A stretch of DNA of 36,201 nucleotides from Streptomyces sp. UW30. GTDB taxonomy: Bacteria; Actinomycetota; Actinomycetes; Streptomycetales; Streptomycetaceae. Made by a program: the position numbers and the translations under genes. The DNA lies in the NCBI RefSeq assembly GCF_008042075.1, contig NZ_RDBN01000037.1, positions 609,311 through 645,511 on the forward strand, written 5' to 3'. Shown piece by piece: positions 1 through 10,078 of this stretch. How positions within the stretch are numbered: the stretch's first letter is position 1; each line of letters starts with the position of its first letter. The notes beneath the pieces are model-generated. The model had not been told where the DNA came from, did no database searches, and saw nothing but the letters and a program-made list of their open reading frames with translations.

Positions 1-1706
<1,706 letters not shown>

Positions 1707-1741
1707 CACAGGCGGGCAGCGGGTCCGAAAAAATCCTCAAG

Positions 1742-1784
1742 ACGGGCGGCGCCCCGCGGGAACTCCCCGCGGGGCGCCGCCCGT
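1742..1784. terminator. Strong hairpin terminator after uvrA
   Basis: A perfect 19-bp GC-rich stem (1742-1760 with 1766-1784) with the 5-base loop AACTC starts 35 bases after the uvrA stop. It has an A-run (1728-1733) on its left and a TTGG on its right, so it could act on both strands. It lies between uvrA and the end of the converging kinase gene. A second weak hairpin (TGGATCA/TGATCCA, 1785-1791 with 1801-1807) is nearer the kinase end. Confidence 0.85.
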
Positions 1785-1871
1785 TGGATCATCAGCGGCC
1801 TGATCCAGGCGGCCGTGAAGGACCTTGATTCCTCAACAGCGGAATGCAGCGGACTTGAAGAGGAACGCCTC

Positions 1872-2783
1872 CTAGAAGTCCCCCAGTTCGGAGGCGTACG
1901 GCGGTTCGGCGCCCGCCCGGGAGCAGGTGATCGCGGCAGCCCGCGCCGCGAACCGCAGCAGCCGTGTCCAGCCGTCGGCCCCGAGTCCCACGAGCGCCTC
2001 GGCGGACAGGGCGTCCTGTGCGGCCAAGCCGTGCAACAGGGCCGCGTTCACGGTGTCGCCCGCACCGATCGTGTCCACGACGTCGACCACTTCGCCCGGT
2101 ACGGAGTGCACCGCGCCGTCCCGCGTGAAAGCGGTCAGCCCGTCACCGCCCTGAGTGATCACCACGGCCGCAGGCCCCGCGGCCAGCCACTCGCGCGGCG
2201 TGCCGCCCAGCCACAGCGCGTCCTCCTCGGAGAGCTTGAGCAGCGACACCGAGGGCAGCCAGCTCTTGAACCGCGCCCGGTAGCCATCCGGGTCGGGGAT
2301 CAGTCCTGCCCTGATGTTCGGGTCGAGCGCGGTGAACACGCCTTGCTCGGCCGCGCCGCGCATCAGCTCCTCATAGGCGCTCGCCCCAGGTTCCAGGACG
2401 AGCGAGCAGGTGCCGAAGGAGACCGCGCGTGCCTGCGCGGGCAGCTCCGCGGGTGCCGTGAAGAGCCGGTCGGCGGTGCCCTCGACATAGAAGGAGTAGG
2501 CGGCCGAGCCCTTGTCATCGATGGTGGCGACCGCGAGCGTCGTCGGCTCCACACCTCGCTGCACGGCCGACACGTCCACCCCGGCCTCCCGCAGCCCGTC
2601 GAGCAGGGCCTCACCGAACGCGTCGGATGAGGTCCGCGAGCAGAAGGCGGTGGGGGAGCCGAGTCGGCCGAGGGCCACGGCGGTGTTGAAGGGGCCGCCG
2701 CCGAGCGCCGGCTTCAGGCTCGCGAGGGCGCCTGTGCCCTGCGGTACCAGGTCGATCAGGGCCTCACCGGCGACGACGATCAC
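1872..2783 (-). CDS. PfkB-family carbohydrate kinase (fructokinase-like)
   Basis: A ribokinase/PfkB-fold sugar kinase of 303 residues, the usual family size, transferring phosphate from ATP to a sugar. It starts VIVVAGEALIDLVP and has the substrate-binding GGGPFNTAVALGRLG stretch (28-42), the DPNIRAG motif (154-160) and the second PfkB signature DTIGAGD (237-243), whose last Asp is the catalytic base. The GTG start at 2783 is chosen because an AAAGGAA ribosome site lies about 8 bases upstream and because GTGA overlaps the stop of the upstream LacI-type gene, a sign of translational coupling. The sequence resembles fructokinases most, but substrate cannot be read from it; no transporter is adjacent. 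Expression is probably controlled by the LacI protein encoded just before it. Confidence 0.9.
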   Translation of the reverse strand: MIVVAGEALIDLVPQGTGALASLKPALGGGPFNTAVALGRLGSPTAFCSRTSSDAFGEALLDGLREAGVDVSAVQRGVEPTTLAVATIDDKGSAAYSFYVEGTADRLFTAPAELPAQARAVSFGTCSLVLEPGASAYEELMRGAAEQGVFTALDPNIRAGLIPDPDGYRARFKSWLPSVSLLKLSEEDALWLGGTPREWLAAGPAAVVITQGGDGLTAFTRDGAVHSVPGEVVDVVDTIGAGDTVNAALLHGLAAQDALSAEALVGLGADGWTRLLRFAARAAAITCSRAGAEPPYASELGDF

Positions 2784-3931
2784 GAGACGGTTCCTTTCAC
2801 GGACGTCAGGGGCTGTGCGGGGCTGTCGGACGTCTGGGGCTGGACGGCCCGCTCGGGCAGCGCAGATCGCTCGGCGGACTTCAGGGGCATCCCGGCCTGT
2901 CCCGACCGCTGCGGCTGTTCGGCACAGCCGCACGAGGTGCGATGCACGAAGGCGCAGGGGAAACGCACGGTCCGGGCGGGCCGGTCCGGTGAGGCGAGGC
3001 GGTCCAGGAGCACACGCACGGCCTGGGCGCCGATGTCCTTGCTGGGCTGCGCTATCGCGGTGAGCCGGGGTGAGAACAGATCGGCCCAGGCGAAGTCGTC
3101 GAAGCAGCACAGCGCGATGTCGTCGGGCACGGACAGGCCGTGGTCGCGCAGTGCGCGCAGGGCGCCCATGGTCATCGCGTTGTTGGCGGTGACGAGTGCG
3201 GTGGGCGGCGAGGGGAGCGACAGCAGTGCGGCGGTGGCCCGCTCGGCGCCGGCGGACTCGGAGTCGCCGTGCACGACGAGGCATTCGTCGTGGGGGAGTC
3301 CGGCAGCCACCAGGCCGTCCCGGTATCCGGTGAGCCGCTCGCTGGTGGTGCTGAGTCCGGGCAGGCCGGCGACGAGACCGATCCGCCGGTGACCGAGGCC
3401 GGCGAGGTGGGTGACCAACCGGGCCATGGGTTCGGCACTGTCGGCGCAGACCTGGTCGAAGCGCGTGGAGCCGTCCGCCGGGGTGTCGACCACGCGGTCG
3501 AGGAGGACGGTCGGCACCTTGTGGCGCCCGAGGTAGGCGAGGAGTTCGCGCGGGTCGGCGGAGGGCGCGACGATCATGCCGTCCACGCGGCGCTCGTGCA
3601 GAAGCTGAACGACCTTGCGTTCATGCTCCGGATCGTCGTGCGGGTCGGCTATGAGCAGGCTGTAGCCGTGTTCCAGCGCGGCGGCCTCGACGCCCTGGAG
3701 GATCTCCGTGAAGTACGGGTTGCTGATCGCCGACACCGCGAGACCGATGGACCGGGTGCGGGAGGTCACCAGGGAGCGGGCCAGGGTGTTGGGTGTGTAG
3801 CCGAGCTCCTCCATGGCGTCCAGCACCGCCTGGCGGGTGTGGGGCAGCACAGGCCGGGTCTCGTTCAGCACATGCGAGACGGTCGCCACGGACACACCGG
3901 CGCGGCGCGCGACGTCGGCCATGGTCGCCAT
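2780..3931 (-). CDS. LacI-family transcriptional regulator
   Basis: A 383-residue LacI/GalR repressor. The N-terminal helix-turn-helix reads MADVARRAGVSVATVSHVLN (4-23) with the hinge helix TPNTLARSLV near residue 50; the rest is a periplasmic-binding-protein-like sugar sensor (IGLAVSAISNPYFTEILQGV through the CCFDDF region). After the usual end of the family (about residue 337, following HRTSCGC) there is an unusual tail of about 46 residues rich in Ser, Gln and Pro. The ATG at 3931 has a good AGGGAGGGG site upstream. Its stop overlaps the kinase start by 4 bases, so the two form one operon. A palindromic operator with an overlapping promoter sits 80-107 bases upstream, suggesting autoregulation. 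The inducer is unknown, probably the kinase substrate or product. Confidence 0.93.
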   Translation of the reverse strand: MATMADVARRAGVSVATVSHVLNETRPVLPHTRQAVLDAMEELGYTPNTLARSLVTSRTRSIGLAVSAISNPYFTEILQGVEAAALEHGYSLLIADPHDDPEHERKVVQLLHERRVDGMIVAPSADPRELLAYLGRHKVPTVLLDRVVDTPADGSTRFDQVCADSAEPMARLVTHLAGLGHRRIGLVAGLPGLSTTSERLTGYRDGLVAAGLPHDECLVVHGDSESAGAERATAALLSLPSPPTALVTANNAMTMGALRALRDHGLSVPDDIALCCFDDFAWADLFSPRLTAIAQPSKDIGAQAVRVLLDRLASPDRPARTVRFPCAFVHRTSCGCAEQPQRSGQAGMPLKSAERSALPERAVQPQTSDSPAQPLTSVKGTVS

Positions 3932-3989
3932 CGAGATCCCCTCCCTGGGCAGCGTGCGTCCCCCGGCCGCTGCGGTACTTCTGGCCGGG

Positions 3990-4018
3990 AAGGTATCCCA
4001 TTCGCAGCCGCGCGTAAA
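3990..4018 (-). promoter_or_regulatory. Promoter of the lacI-kinase operon
   Basis: On the minus strand TTTACG (4018-4013) and TACCTT (3995-3990) are separated by exactly 17 bases, fitting the vegetative TTGACN-N17-TANNNT pattern. The -35 box is part of the palindromic operator at 4013-4038. A start about 6 bases downstream gives a leader of about 50 bases before the LacI ATG. Confidence 0.55.
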
Positions 4019-4038
4019 CGCTTGCGCAATCGTTTACG
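4013..4038. promoter_or_regulatory. Probable LacI-type operator
   Basis: A 26-bp near-perfect palindrome: outer arms CGTAAACG (4013-4020) and CGTTTACG (4031-4038) around an inner TTGCGCAA (4022-4029); only one base pair breaks the symmetry. LacI-family operators are typically palindromes of this size with such core bases. It overlaps the -35 box of the promoter read toward the lacI gene, so occupation should repress the operon. The rest of the 258-base spacer (3932-4189) shows nothing else recognisable. Confidence 0.7.
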
Positions 4039-4189
4039 TCCCGGATCGCACGGGCGGACAGGAGGCGTGCCGTCGGGAAACGAGCCGAAGGGGAGACGTG
4101 CCGCGGCGGAACCTGCCGCGAGGAACGTCAGGCGTACCGGGAGCAGAAGCCGGCGGTAGGCCAGGTCAAGGACAGGCCGAGGTGCCTGC

Positions 4190-5146
4190 TCACTCCCAGT
4201 CCCACCCGATGCCCACGATCCCCGTCCGCACCCGTGGCTCGACAAGGTGGACGGAGCGGTGCAGCCCGCTGAGGGCGAGTCCCTGGCGGCCACTGCGCGG
4301 TGCCGCCGCGGAGTGCTGGGCGAACCGGTGGCAGCGGGCCGGGAGGGCGTTCTCCGCGAAACGGACCTGGAGGGCGTACTGGCCGCCCGCCAGAGGGAAG
4401 CCGCGAGCGTATTCGCGGGACACGTCGGCCGTGCCGTCCTCGACGCGGTAGCGGAAGAGATAGGTGTCGCCGGCCCGCAGACGCGTGCCGAAGAGCAGCT
4501 CGGCGACGAGGACACCGGTGTCGTGGTGCCAACGGACGCGTCCCGTGCGGCAGTTCTCCAGGGCGTGCACCGTCATGTGTTCCGGCGTGCACCCCGGGTC
4601 GCCGTGGTGGACGGCCACGAAGCGGTCCACGCCGTCCTTGTGGGCGCGCACGATGTGGTGCGATTCGCGCGCCGCCAGTTCGCGGCGTGCCCCGATCCGT
4701 ACCCGCTCGTGGTGGGCGAGGGTGTGCAGCCCGCCGTCGACCGGACAGTCCAGTTCGGCCAGCAGCCGCTCCAGCATGCCCGAGGCCTCCAGCAGGGAGC
4801 GGTAGGAGCGGGCGGCGGGCTGCTGGAGGGTGGCGTGGTCGTCGGCCTCGGACAGCAGCCGGATCAGGGACTCCTCCGGCAGCTGGAGGATCTCCTCCAA
4901 CGCCCGTACCGCACGCAGTGATTCGGGGCGCTGCGGTCGCCGGGCCCCCTGCTGCCAGTAGCTCAGGCTGGTGACGCCGACCTTCACACCGCGACGGGAC
5001 AGATGGTGCTGCACGCGCTGGAGCGGCAGTCCCCGGGCGGCTATCGCGGCGCGCAGAGCGGCATGGAAGGGGCCGCCTCGCAGGGCCGTGTCCAGTTCCG
5101 CGGAGACGACGGCGGCGATGTCCGCGTGCTGTGTGGCGTGCGGCAT
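4190..5146 (-). CDS. Helix-turn-helix (XRE-like) protein with uncharacterised C-terminal domain
   Basis: A 318-residue protein not recognised as a named gene. Residues about 25-100 look like an XRE/Cro-type DNA-binding domain (RVQHHLSRRGVKVGVTSLSYW followed by a helical stretch with RAVRALEEILQLPEESL). The C-terminal two thirds have no assigned family here; they are rich in short hydrophobic beta-like segments and contain a YLFRYRVEDG ... GGQYALQVRFAENALPARC region. The ATG at 5146 is preceded by AAAGG at a suitable distance. A CAACGG-N9-CCGTTG palindrome about 26 bases upstream may be its own operator. It stands alone, convergent with nothing and separated from uvrC by 760 bases. A sensory role for the C-terminal part is only a guess. 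Confidence 0.75.
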   Translation of the reverse strand: MPHATQHADIAAVVSAELDTALRGGPFHAALRAAIAARGLPLQRVQHHLSRRGVKVGVTSLSYWQQGARRPQRPESLRAVRALEEILQLPEESLIRLLSEADDHATLQQPAARSYRSLLEASGMLERLLAELDCPVDGGLHTLAHHERVRIGARRELAARESHHIVRAHKDGVDRFVAVHHGDPGCTPEHMTVHALENCRTGRVRWHHDTGVLVAELLFGTRLRAGDTYLFRYRVEDGTADVSREYARGFPLAGGQYALQVRFAENALPARCHRFAQHSAAAPRSGRQGLALSGLHRSVHLVEPRVRTGIVGIGWDWE

Positions 5147-5171
5147 GCAGAGGCCTTTCTGTGGTTGATCA

Positions 5172-5192
5172 CAACGGCTGGTCAGACCGTTG
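5172..5192. promoter_or_regulatory. Palindrome upstream of the HTH gene, possible operator
   Basis: CAACGG (5172-5177) and CCGTTG (5187-5192) form a perfect inverted repeat with a 9-base spacer that itself overlaps GGTCAGACC (5180-5188). It lies 26-46 bases before the start codon of the helix-turn-helix protein, where an autoregulatory site would be expected. No binding is known. Confidence 0.35.
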
Positions 5193-5358
5193 GCGCGGCT
5201 GATCGGGGCCACCCCGTCGGGGCGTCGGGGGATATTCACATCCGTACGCCGCCGTTCAGGTCCCCGAGTTCCCACGCATTGAAGCGTGTTGACCAAGTCC
5301 CGACAACACCTGATGCCCAACAGCCGCACACTCCTGGCCGAGTCGCGATACGTCCGCA

Positions 5359-5597
5359 TCAAGACGTCGTGCCCCGCCCGGTGTTGCCCCGAAATTGCCC
5401 TGACGACCTGCACCGACAGGGCCGATTTGTGGCGAGAAATTCCCGGAGGTTCTCCGGGGAGCGCGTGGAGACCAGCCACAAGCCCCGCGCTCCCGACGAG
5501 TCGGTGCCGGCGACGACACCCCGTCGCGCTCCAGCCGAGTGCGCGTGGCCGCCATGAACCGGGTGCAGTCGTCCACGAGCGGACAGCGCATGGACAT
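5359..5597 (-). pseudogene. Probable frameshifted small gene of unknown function
   Basis: Two adjoining minus-strand segments in different frames both have strong coding character (third codon positions almost all G/C, second positions not). The first runs from the ATG at 5597 (MSMRCPLVDDCTRFMAATRT ...) to about 5515; the second continues VVAGTDSSGARGLWLVSTRS and ENLREFLATNR in another frame until a TGA at 5359. Removing one of two tandem GT dinucleotides (forward ACAC, 5514-5517) joins them smoothly as DG-V-VAGTD. A 2-base duplication in a real gene, or a sequencing error, would explain this. Coding character fades after about 5420, so the true 3' end is uncertain. No family is recognised. 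Confidence 0.35.
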
Positions 5598-5654
5598 GCC
5601 GACGACGTGCCGGCCCCACCCCAGGGCCCGCGAGCGGGAGGCCCTCGCCCGGAT

Positions 5655-5697
5655 GACCGAGGGTCGGTGGCCGAGGGCCCGATGGCCGAGGGTCGCT
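5655..5697. repeat. Three imperfect tandem 14-15-base repeats
   Basis: Units GACCGAGGGTCGGT, GGCCGAGGGCCCGAT and GGCCGAGGGTCGCT follow each other in the spacer between the HTH gene and uvrC, just outside the possible pseudogene. No role is evident. Confidence 0.5.
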
Positions 5698-5857
5698 CCA
5701 ACGCGGGCGCAGGCCGGCGCCGGGGATCACTCAAGGCACCGCCGAGAGACACGTCCGCACCACCCCGGGCGAGCTCCGGCTGCCGGACGACAGCGACGGC
5801 CACCGCCGTGTGCCGGCCGTTCTCACCTCCCCGGAGTCCCGCTCGACGTGGCGGGGG

Positions 5858-5866
5858 TTATCCACA
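5858..5866 (+). promoter_or_regulatory. DnaA-box-like 9-mer before uvrC
   Basis: TTATCCACA matches the classical DnaA box exactly and the Streptomyces-preferred TTGTCCACA in 8 of 9 positions. It lies 50 bases upstream of the uvrC start, just before the presumed -35 region. A single box may be accidental, so occupancy is an inference. Confidence 0.4.
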
Positions 5867-5877
5867 GCCTCGCCGGA

Positions 5878-5900
5878 CTGTCACCGGGCGCCAGTAGGGT
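5878..5900 (+). promoter_or_regulatory. uvrC promoter, RecA-NDp-like, likely giving a leaderless mRNA
   Basis: TAGGGT (5895-5900) is a good -10 box 7 bases before the uvrC ATG. Exactly 6 bases upstream of it lies CTGTCACCGGG (5878-5888), matching 7 of 11 positions of the actinobacterial DNA-damage promoter TTGTCAGTGGC-N6-TAGGGT, including the TGTCA core and the spacing. A start 6-8 bases after the -10 box would fall on the ATG, and no convincing ribosome site is present, so the message may be leaderless. Confidence 0.5.
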
Positions 5901-5907
5901 GTGAGAC

Positions 5908-8004
5908 ATGGCCGACCCCTCCAGCTACCGCCCCAAGCCGGGACAGATCCCCGACTCTCCCGGGGTGTACAGATTCCGCGACGAGCACCGCCGGGTGATC
6001 TACGTCGGAAAGGCGAAGAGCCTGCGCCAGCGCCTGGCGAACTACTTCCAGGACCTGGCGGGCCTGCACCCGCGCACCCGCACGATGGTGACCACCGCCG
6101 CGTCCGTGGAGTGGACGGTGGTGTCCACAGAGGTCGAGGCCCTTCAGCTGGAGTACTCCTGGATCAAGGAGTACGACCCCCGGTTCAACGTCAAGTACCG
6201 CGACGACAAGAGCTACCCCTATCTCGCGGTCACGATGAACGAGGAGTACCCGCGCGTGCAGGTGATGCGCGGTCACAAGAAGAAGGGCGTCAGGTACTTC
6301 GGGCCGTACGCGCACGCGTGGGCGATCCGGGACACCGTCGACCTCCTCCTGCGCGTCTTCCCGGTCCGCACCTGCTCGGCGGGCGTGTTCAAGAACGCCT
6401 CCCGCACCGGCCGCCCCTGCCTGCTCGGCTACATCGGCAAGTGCTCCGCCCCCTGCGTGGGGCGCGTCTCAGCGGAGGAGCACCGTGAACTCGCGGAGGA
6501 GTTCTGCGACTTCATGACCGGCCGCACCGGCACCTATCTGCGCCGTCTGGAGCAGCAGATGGTGGAGGCGGCCGATGAGATGGAGTACGAGCGGGCCGCC
6601 CGCCTGCGTGACGACATCGAGGCCCTGAAGAAGGCCATGGAGAAGAACGCGGTCGTGCTCGCCGACGCGACCGACGCCGACCTCATCGCCGTCGCCGAGG
6701 ACGAGCTGGAGGCGGCCGTGCAGATCTTCCACGTCCGCGGCGGACGCGTACGCGGCCAGCGCGGCTGGGTCACCGACAAGGTCGAGGAGATCACCACCGG
6801 CGCCCTCGTCGAGCACGCCCTCCAGCAGCTTTACGGCGAGGAGACCGGGGACGCGGTGCCCAAGGAGGTGCTGGTCCCGGCCCTGCCCGACCCGCTGGAG
6901 CCCGTGCAGGAGTGGCTGTCGGGACGCCGCGGCTCCAACGTCTCGCTGCGCATTCCCCAGCGCGGCGACAAGCGCGCCCTCATGGAGACCGTCGAGCGCA
7001 ACGCCCAGCAGGCCCTCGTACTGCACAAGACCAAGCGCGCCTCCGATCTCACCACCCGCTCGCGCGCGCTGGAGGAGATCGCCGACGCCCTCGACCTGGA
7101 CAGTGCCCCGCTCAGGGTCGAGTGCTACGACATCTCCCACCTCCAGGGCGACGACGTGGTGGCCTCCATGGTCGTGTTCGAGGACGGCCTGGCCCGCAAG
7201 AGCGAGTACCGCCGCTTCCAGATCAAGGGCTTCGAGGGCCAGGACGACGTCCGCTCCATGCATGAGGTGATCACCCGCCGCTTCAAGCGCTACCTCGCCG
7301 AGAAGGAGCGCACGGGCGAGTGGGCCGACGGTGAGGACGGCCTCGCCGACACGTCGTCCGACCCCCTCACCACCACGTCCCCCGATGCCCTCACCAACGG
7401 CCTCAAGGACGACGAAGGCCGACCCAAGCGCTTCGCGTACCCGCCCCAGCTCGTCGTCGTGGACGGTGGCCGGCCGCAGGTGGCGGCCGCCCAGCGGGCC
7501 CTGGACGAGCTCGGTATCGACGACATCGCCGTCTGCGGCCTCGCCAAGCGCCTGGAGGAGGTCTGGCTGCCCGGCGAGGACGACCCGGTCGTACTGCCCC
7601 GCACCAGCGAAGGCCTGTATCTTCTCCAGCGCGTGCGTGACGAGGCCCACCGCTTCGCGATCACGTACCAGCGCAGCAAGCGCGCCAAGCGCTTCCGGTC
7701 GAGCCCACTGGACGACGTCCCCGGCCTCGGCGAGACCCGCAAGCAGGCGCTGATCAAGCACTTCGGCTCGGTGAAGAAGCTGCGATCGGCGACCATCGAC
7801 CAGATCTGCGAGGTTCCCGGCATAGGTCGCAAGACGGCCGAGACGATCGCCGCGGCATTCGCCCAGGCGGCCCCGGCCGCGCCCGCCGTGAACACGGCGA
7901 CTGGAGAGATCATGGATGACGAGGAAACCGAAACGACGGCGGCGACCTCGGGGGAGCCCGTGTCCGCGGGCGCCCCGGACGAACGACGGGGGCAGGAGAG
8001 ATGA
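5908..8004 (+). CDS. uvrC: UvrABC excinuclease subunit C
   Basis: The nuclease subunit that makes both incisions around a lesion after UvrB binding. Domains in order: GIY-YIG nuclease (about 15-95, with GVYRFRDE and [14 protein letters not shown]) for the 3' cut, a Cys-containing region, the UVR motif that contacts UvrB (about 209-245), the RNase H-like domain for the 5' cut ([20 protein letters not shown] near 403), and a double helix-hairpin-helix ([24 protein letters not shown], 600-650). At 698 residues it is longer than the usual 600 or so; about 45 hydrophilic residues rich in Asp, Ser and Thr (about 464-510) are inserted in the RNase H-like domain, plus an acidic C-terminal tail. Its stop overlaps the rapZ start (ATGA). 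Together with uvrA nearby it serves nucleotide excision repair. Confidence 0.97.
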   Translation: MADPSSYRPKPGQIPDSPGVYRFRDEHRRVIYVGKAKSLRQRLANYFQDLAGLHPRTRTMVTTAASVEWTVVSTEVEALQLEYSWIKEYDPRFNVKYRDDKSYPYLAVTMNEEYPRVQVMRGHKKKGVRYFGPYAHAWAIRDTVDLLLRVFPVRTCSAGVFKNASRTGRPCLLGYIGKCSAPCVGRVSAEEHRELAEEFCDFMTGRTGTYLRRLEQQMVEAADEMEYERAARLRDDIEALKKAMEKNAVVLADATDADLIAVAEDELEAAVQIFHVRGGRVRGQRGWVTDKVEEITTGALVEHALQQLYGEETGDAVPKEVLVPALPDPLEPVQEWLSGRRGSNVSLRIPQRGDKRALMETVERNAQQALVLHKTKRASDLTTRSRALEEIADALDLDSAPLRVECYDISHLQGDDVVASMVVFEDGLARKSEYRRFQIKGFEGQDDVRSMHEVITRRFKRYLAEKERTGEWADGEDGLADTSSDPLTTTSPDALTNGLKDDEGRPKRFAYPPQLVVVDGGRPQVAAAQRALDELGIDDIAVCGLAKRLEEVWLPGEDDPVVLPRTSEGLYLLQRVRDEAHRFAITYQRSKRAKRFRSSPLDDVPGLGETRKQALIKHFGSVKKLRSATIDQICEVPGIGRKTAETIAAAFAQAAPAAPAVNTATGEIMDDEETETTAATSGEPVSAGAPDERRGQER

Positions 8005-9014
8005 GCGAGCACCACACACAACCCACAGGCGAGCGAGATCAGCAAGCCCAGGAAACGCACAAGAAACCCGGCGAGGATCTCACCCAGCAGGACGCACTCC
8101 AGGACGACGGAGCACAGGTGAGTACGGGTAGCGACACAGCGGTCCCCGAGTCGGCCATCCCCGAGCTGGTGATCATCTCCGGCATGTCCGGGGCCGGCCG
8201 CTCGACGGCGGCCAAATGTCTGGAGGACCTCGGCTGGTTCGTCGTCGACAACCTCCCGCCCGCGCTGATCCCCACCATGGTGGAGCTCGGTGCCCGTTCC
8301 CAGGGCAACGTGGCGCGGATCGCGGTGGTCGTCGACGTCCGAGGCCGACGCTTCTTCGACAACCTCCGCGACTCCCTCTCCGACCTCGACACGCGCGGCG
8401 TGACCCGCCGGATCGTCTTTCTGGAGTCCTCCGACGACGCCCTGGTGCGCCGCTTCGAGTCGGTGCGCCGCCCGCACCCCCTCCAGGGCGACGGCCGCAT
8501 CGTCGACGGCATCGCCGCCGAGCGTGAGCTGCTGCGTGAGCTGCGCGGCGACGCCGACCTGGTGATCGACACCTCCAGCCTCAACGTGCACGAGCTGCGG
8601 GCCAAGATGGACGCCCAGTTCGCCGGCGAGGAGGAGCCCGAGCTGCGGGCCACGGTCATGTCCTTCGGCTTCAAGTACGGCCTCCCGGTCGACGCCGACC
8701 TGGTCGTGGACATGCGCTTCCTGCCCAACCCGCACTGGGTTCCGGAGCTGCGCCCCTTCACCGGCCTCAACGAGGAGGTCGCGGCGTTCGTGTTCAACCA
8801 GCCCGGCGCGAAGGAGTTCCTCGACCGGTACGCCGAGCTGCTCCAGCTCATCGCGGCCGGATACCGCCGAGAGGGCAAGCGGTACGTGACCATCGCGGTC
8901 GGCTGCACCGGTGGCAAGCACCGCTCGGTCGCCACCTCCGAAAAGCTCGCTGCCCGCCTCGCCTCCCAGGGCGTGGAGACGGTGGTCGTGCACCGGGACA
9001 TGGGACGGGAATGA
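8001..9014 (+). CDS. rapZ: RapZ/YvcJ-family P-loop nucleotide-binding protein
   Basis: An RNase adapter RapZ homologue of 337 residues. Visible are the Walker A loop GMSGAGRST (61-69), the [12 protein letters not shown] segment and the conserved C-terminal [11 protein letters not shown] motif. In Escherichia coli RapZ controls amino-sugar synthesis by steering small-RNA decay; in Gram-positives the homologue is a GTP/ATP-binding protein of less clear role that always sits next to yvcK and whiA, as here. The ATG at 8001 is chosen because it overlaps the uvrC stop by 4 bases and has GGAG upstream; this leaves a hydrophilic N-terminal extension of about 50 residues. A GTG at 8118 (residue 40) is an alternative that would give the normal family length. 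The gene ends in an ATGA overlap with the next one. Confidence 0.93.
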   Translation: MSEHHTQPTGERDQQAQETHKKPGEDLTQQDALQDDGAQVSTGSDTAVPESAIPELVIISGMSGAGRSTAAKCLEDLGWFVVDNLPPALIPTMVELGARSQGNVARIAVVVDVRGRRFFDNLRDSLSDLDTRGVTRRIVFLESSDDALVRRFESVRRPHPLQGDGRIVDGIAAERELLRELRGDADLVIDTSSLNVHELRAKMDAQFAGEEEPELRATVMSFGFKYGLPVDADLVVDMRFLPNPHWVPELRPFTGLNEEVAAFVFNQPGAKEFLDRYAELLQLIAAGYRREGKRYVTIAVGCTGGKHRSVATSEKLAARLASQGVETVVVHRDMGRE

Positions 9015-10078
9015 CAGGACGTACTCCGCGGCTGAGCCGGCTGCGCCGGGCCGTTCCAGAGGCCCGGGTCGGCCGGCCCGCCGAGGCCCGCGGCGGTCGT
9101 GCGCGCCGCCGTGGCACCCAGCCCAAGGTCGTCGCCCTCGGCGGCGGCATGGGCCTGTCCGCCTCGCTGGCCGCGCTGCGCCGGATCACCGGCGACCTCA
9201 CCGCCGTCGTCACCGTGGCCGACGACGGCGGCTCCAGCGGGCGCCTGCGCGACGAGCTGGGCGTGCTGCCGCCCGGCGACCTGCGCAAGGCGCTGGCCGC
9301 GCTGTGCGGCGACGACGACTGGGGCCAGACCTGGGCCCGCGTCATCCAGCACCGCTTCCACTCCCAGGGCGACCTGCACGACCACGCGGTCGGCAATCTG
9401 CTGATCGTCGCCCTGTGGGAGCAGCTCGGGGACCACGTCCAGGCCCTCGACCTGGTCGGCAAGCTGCTCGGCGCGCACGGGCGGGTGCTGCCCATGTCCG
9501 CCGTGCCCCTGGAGCTCCAGGCCCTGGTCAAGGGCCACGACCCGGACCGGCCCGAGGCGCTCGACACCGTCCGCGGGCAGGCCAACGTCGCCCTCACCCC
9601 CGGTGAGGTGCAGTCGGTGCACGTCGTGCCGCACGACCCGCCGGCCGTCCCGGAGGCCGTCGCCGCCGTCCGGGACGCGGACTGGGTGGTGCTCGGCCCC
9701 GGGTCCTGGTTCTCCTCGGTCATCCCGCACCTGCTCGTGCCGGAACTCCTGGACGCCCTCACCGAGACGAAGGCGCGCCGGGTACTCTCCCTGAACCTCG
9801 CGCCGCAGCCCGGAGAAACCGAGGGCTTCTCCCCGCAGCGTCATTTGGAGGTTTTGGGACGACACGCCCCTAAACTCGCCCTGGACGTGGTGCTGGCCGA
9901 CGAGGCCGCCGTGCCCGACCGCGAAGTGCTCACCGAGGCCGCCAAGCGGCTCGGTGCCGCGGTCGAGCTGGCCCCGGTGGCCCGGACGGACGGGACGCCC
10001 CGGCACGACCCGGAGCTCCTCGCCGCCGCGTACGACCGTATTTTTCGGATGCATGGAAGGATCGGCCCATGGCGATGA
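9011..10078 (+). CDS. yvcK: YvcK/CofD-like family protein (gluconeogenesis factor)
   Basis: A 355-residue member of the YvcK family, related in fold to 2-phospho-L-lactate transferase. In Bacillus and mycobacteria YvcK (CuvA) binds UDP-sugars and is needed for normal cell shape and growth on gluconeogenic carbon sources. The nucleotide-binding start [20 protein letters not shown] (39-58) and [14 protein letters not shown] are typical; the first 37 residues are an Arg-rich extension. It overlaps rapZ by 4 bases and whiA by 10. Odd: codons at about 9839-9876 (CAT TTG GAG GTT TTG GGA CGA ... CCT AAA) are rare and AT-rich for this genome, probably because a whiA promoter is embedded there. Confidence 0.93.
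   Translation: MTGRTPRLSRLRRAVPEARVGRPAEARGGRARRRGTQPKVVALGGGMGLSASLAALRRITGDLTAVVTVADDGGSSGRLRDELGVLPPGDLRKALAALCGDDDWGQTWARVIQHRFHSQGDLHDHAVGNLLIVALWEQLGDHVQALDLVGKLLGAHGRVLPMSAVPLELQALVKGHDPDRPEALDTVRGQANVALTPGEVQSVHVVPHDPPAVPEAVAAVRDADWVVLGPGSWFSSVIPHLLVPELLDALTETKARRVLSLNLAPQPGETEGFSPQRHLEVLGRHAPKLALDVVLADEAAVPDREVLTEAAKRLGAAVELAPVARTDGTPRHDPELLAAAYDRIFRMHGRIGPWR
9845..9876 (+). promoter_or_regulatory. Probable internal whiA promoter with GACAC WhiA site
   Basis: Inside yvcK lies an AT-rich island with the -10-like TAAACT (9871-9876) and, 5 bases upstream of it, GACAC (9861-9865), the sequence known to be recognised by WhiA. Transcription would start about 185 bases before the whiA ATG. 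In Streptomyces coelicolor a sporulation-induced whiA promoter is known to lie within the upstream gene, which fits; the exact position here is inferred. Confidence 0.5.

Noticed and set aside
5286..5897. 203-codon plus-strand open frame before uvrC
   Set aside because: Composition is the Arg/Pro/Ala/Ser-rich pattern of out-of-frame GC-rich DNA, and it overlaps the better-supported frameshifted minus-strand gene.
6469..10054. Several 500-670-codon minus-strand open frames opposite uvrC, rapZ and yvcK
   Set aside because: Same antisense artefact; no ribosome sites, no recognisable domains, and the plus-strand genes are certain.
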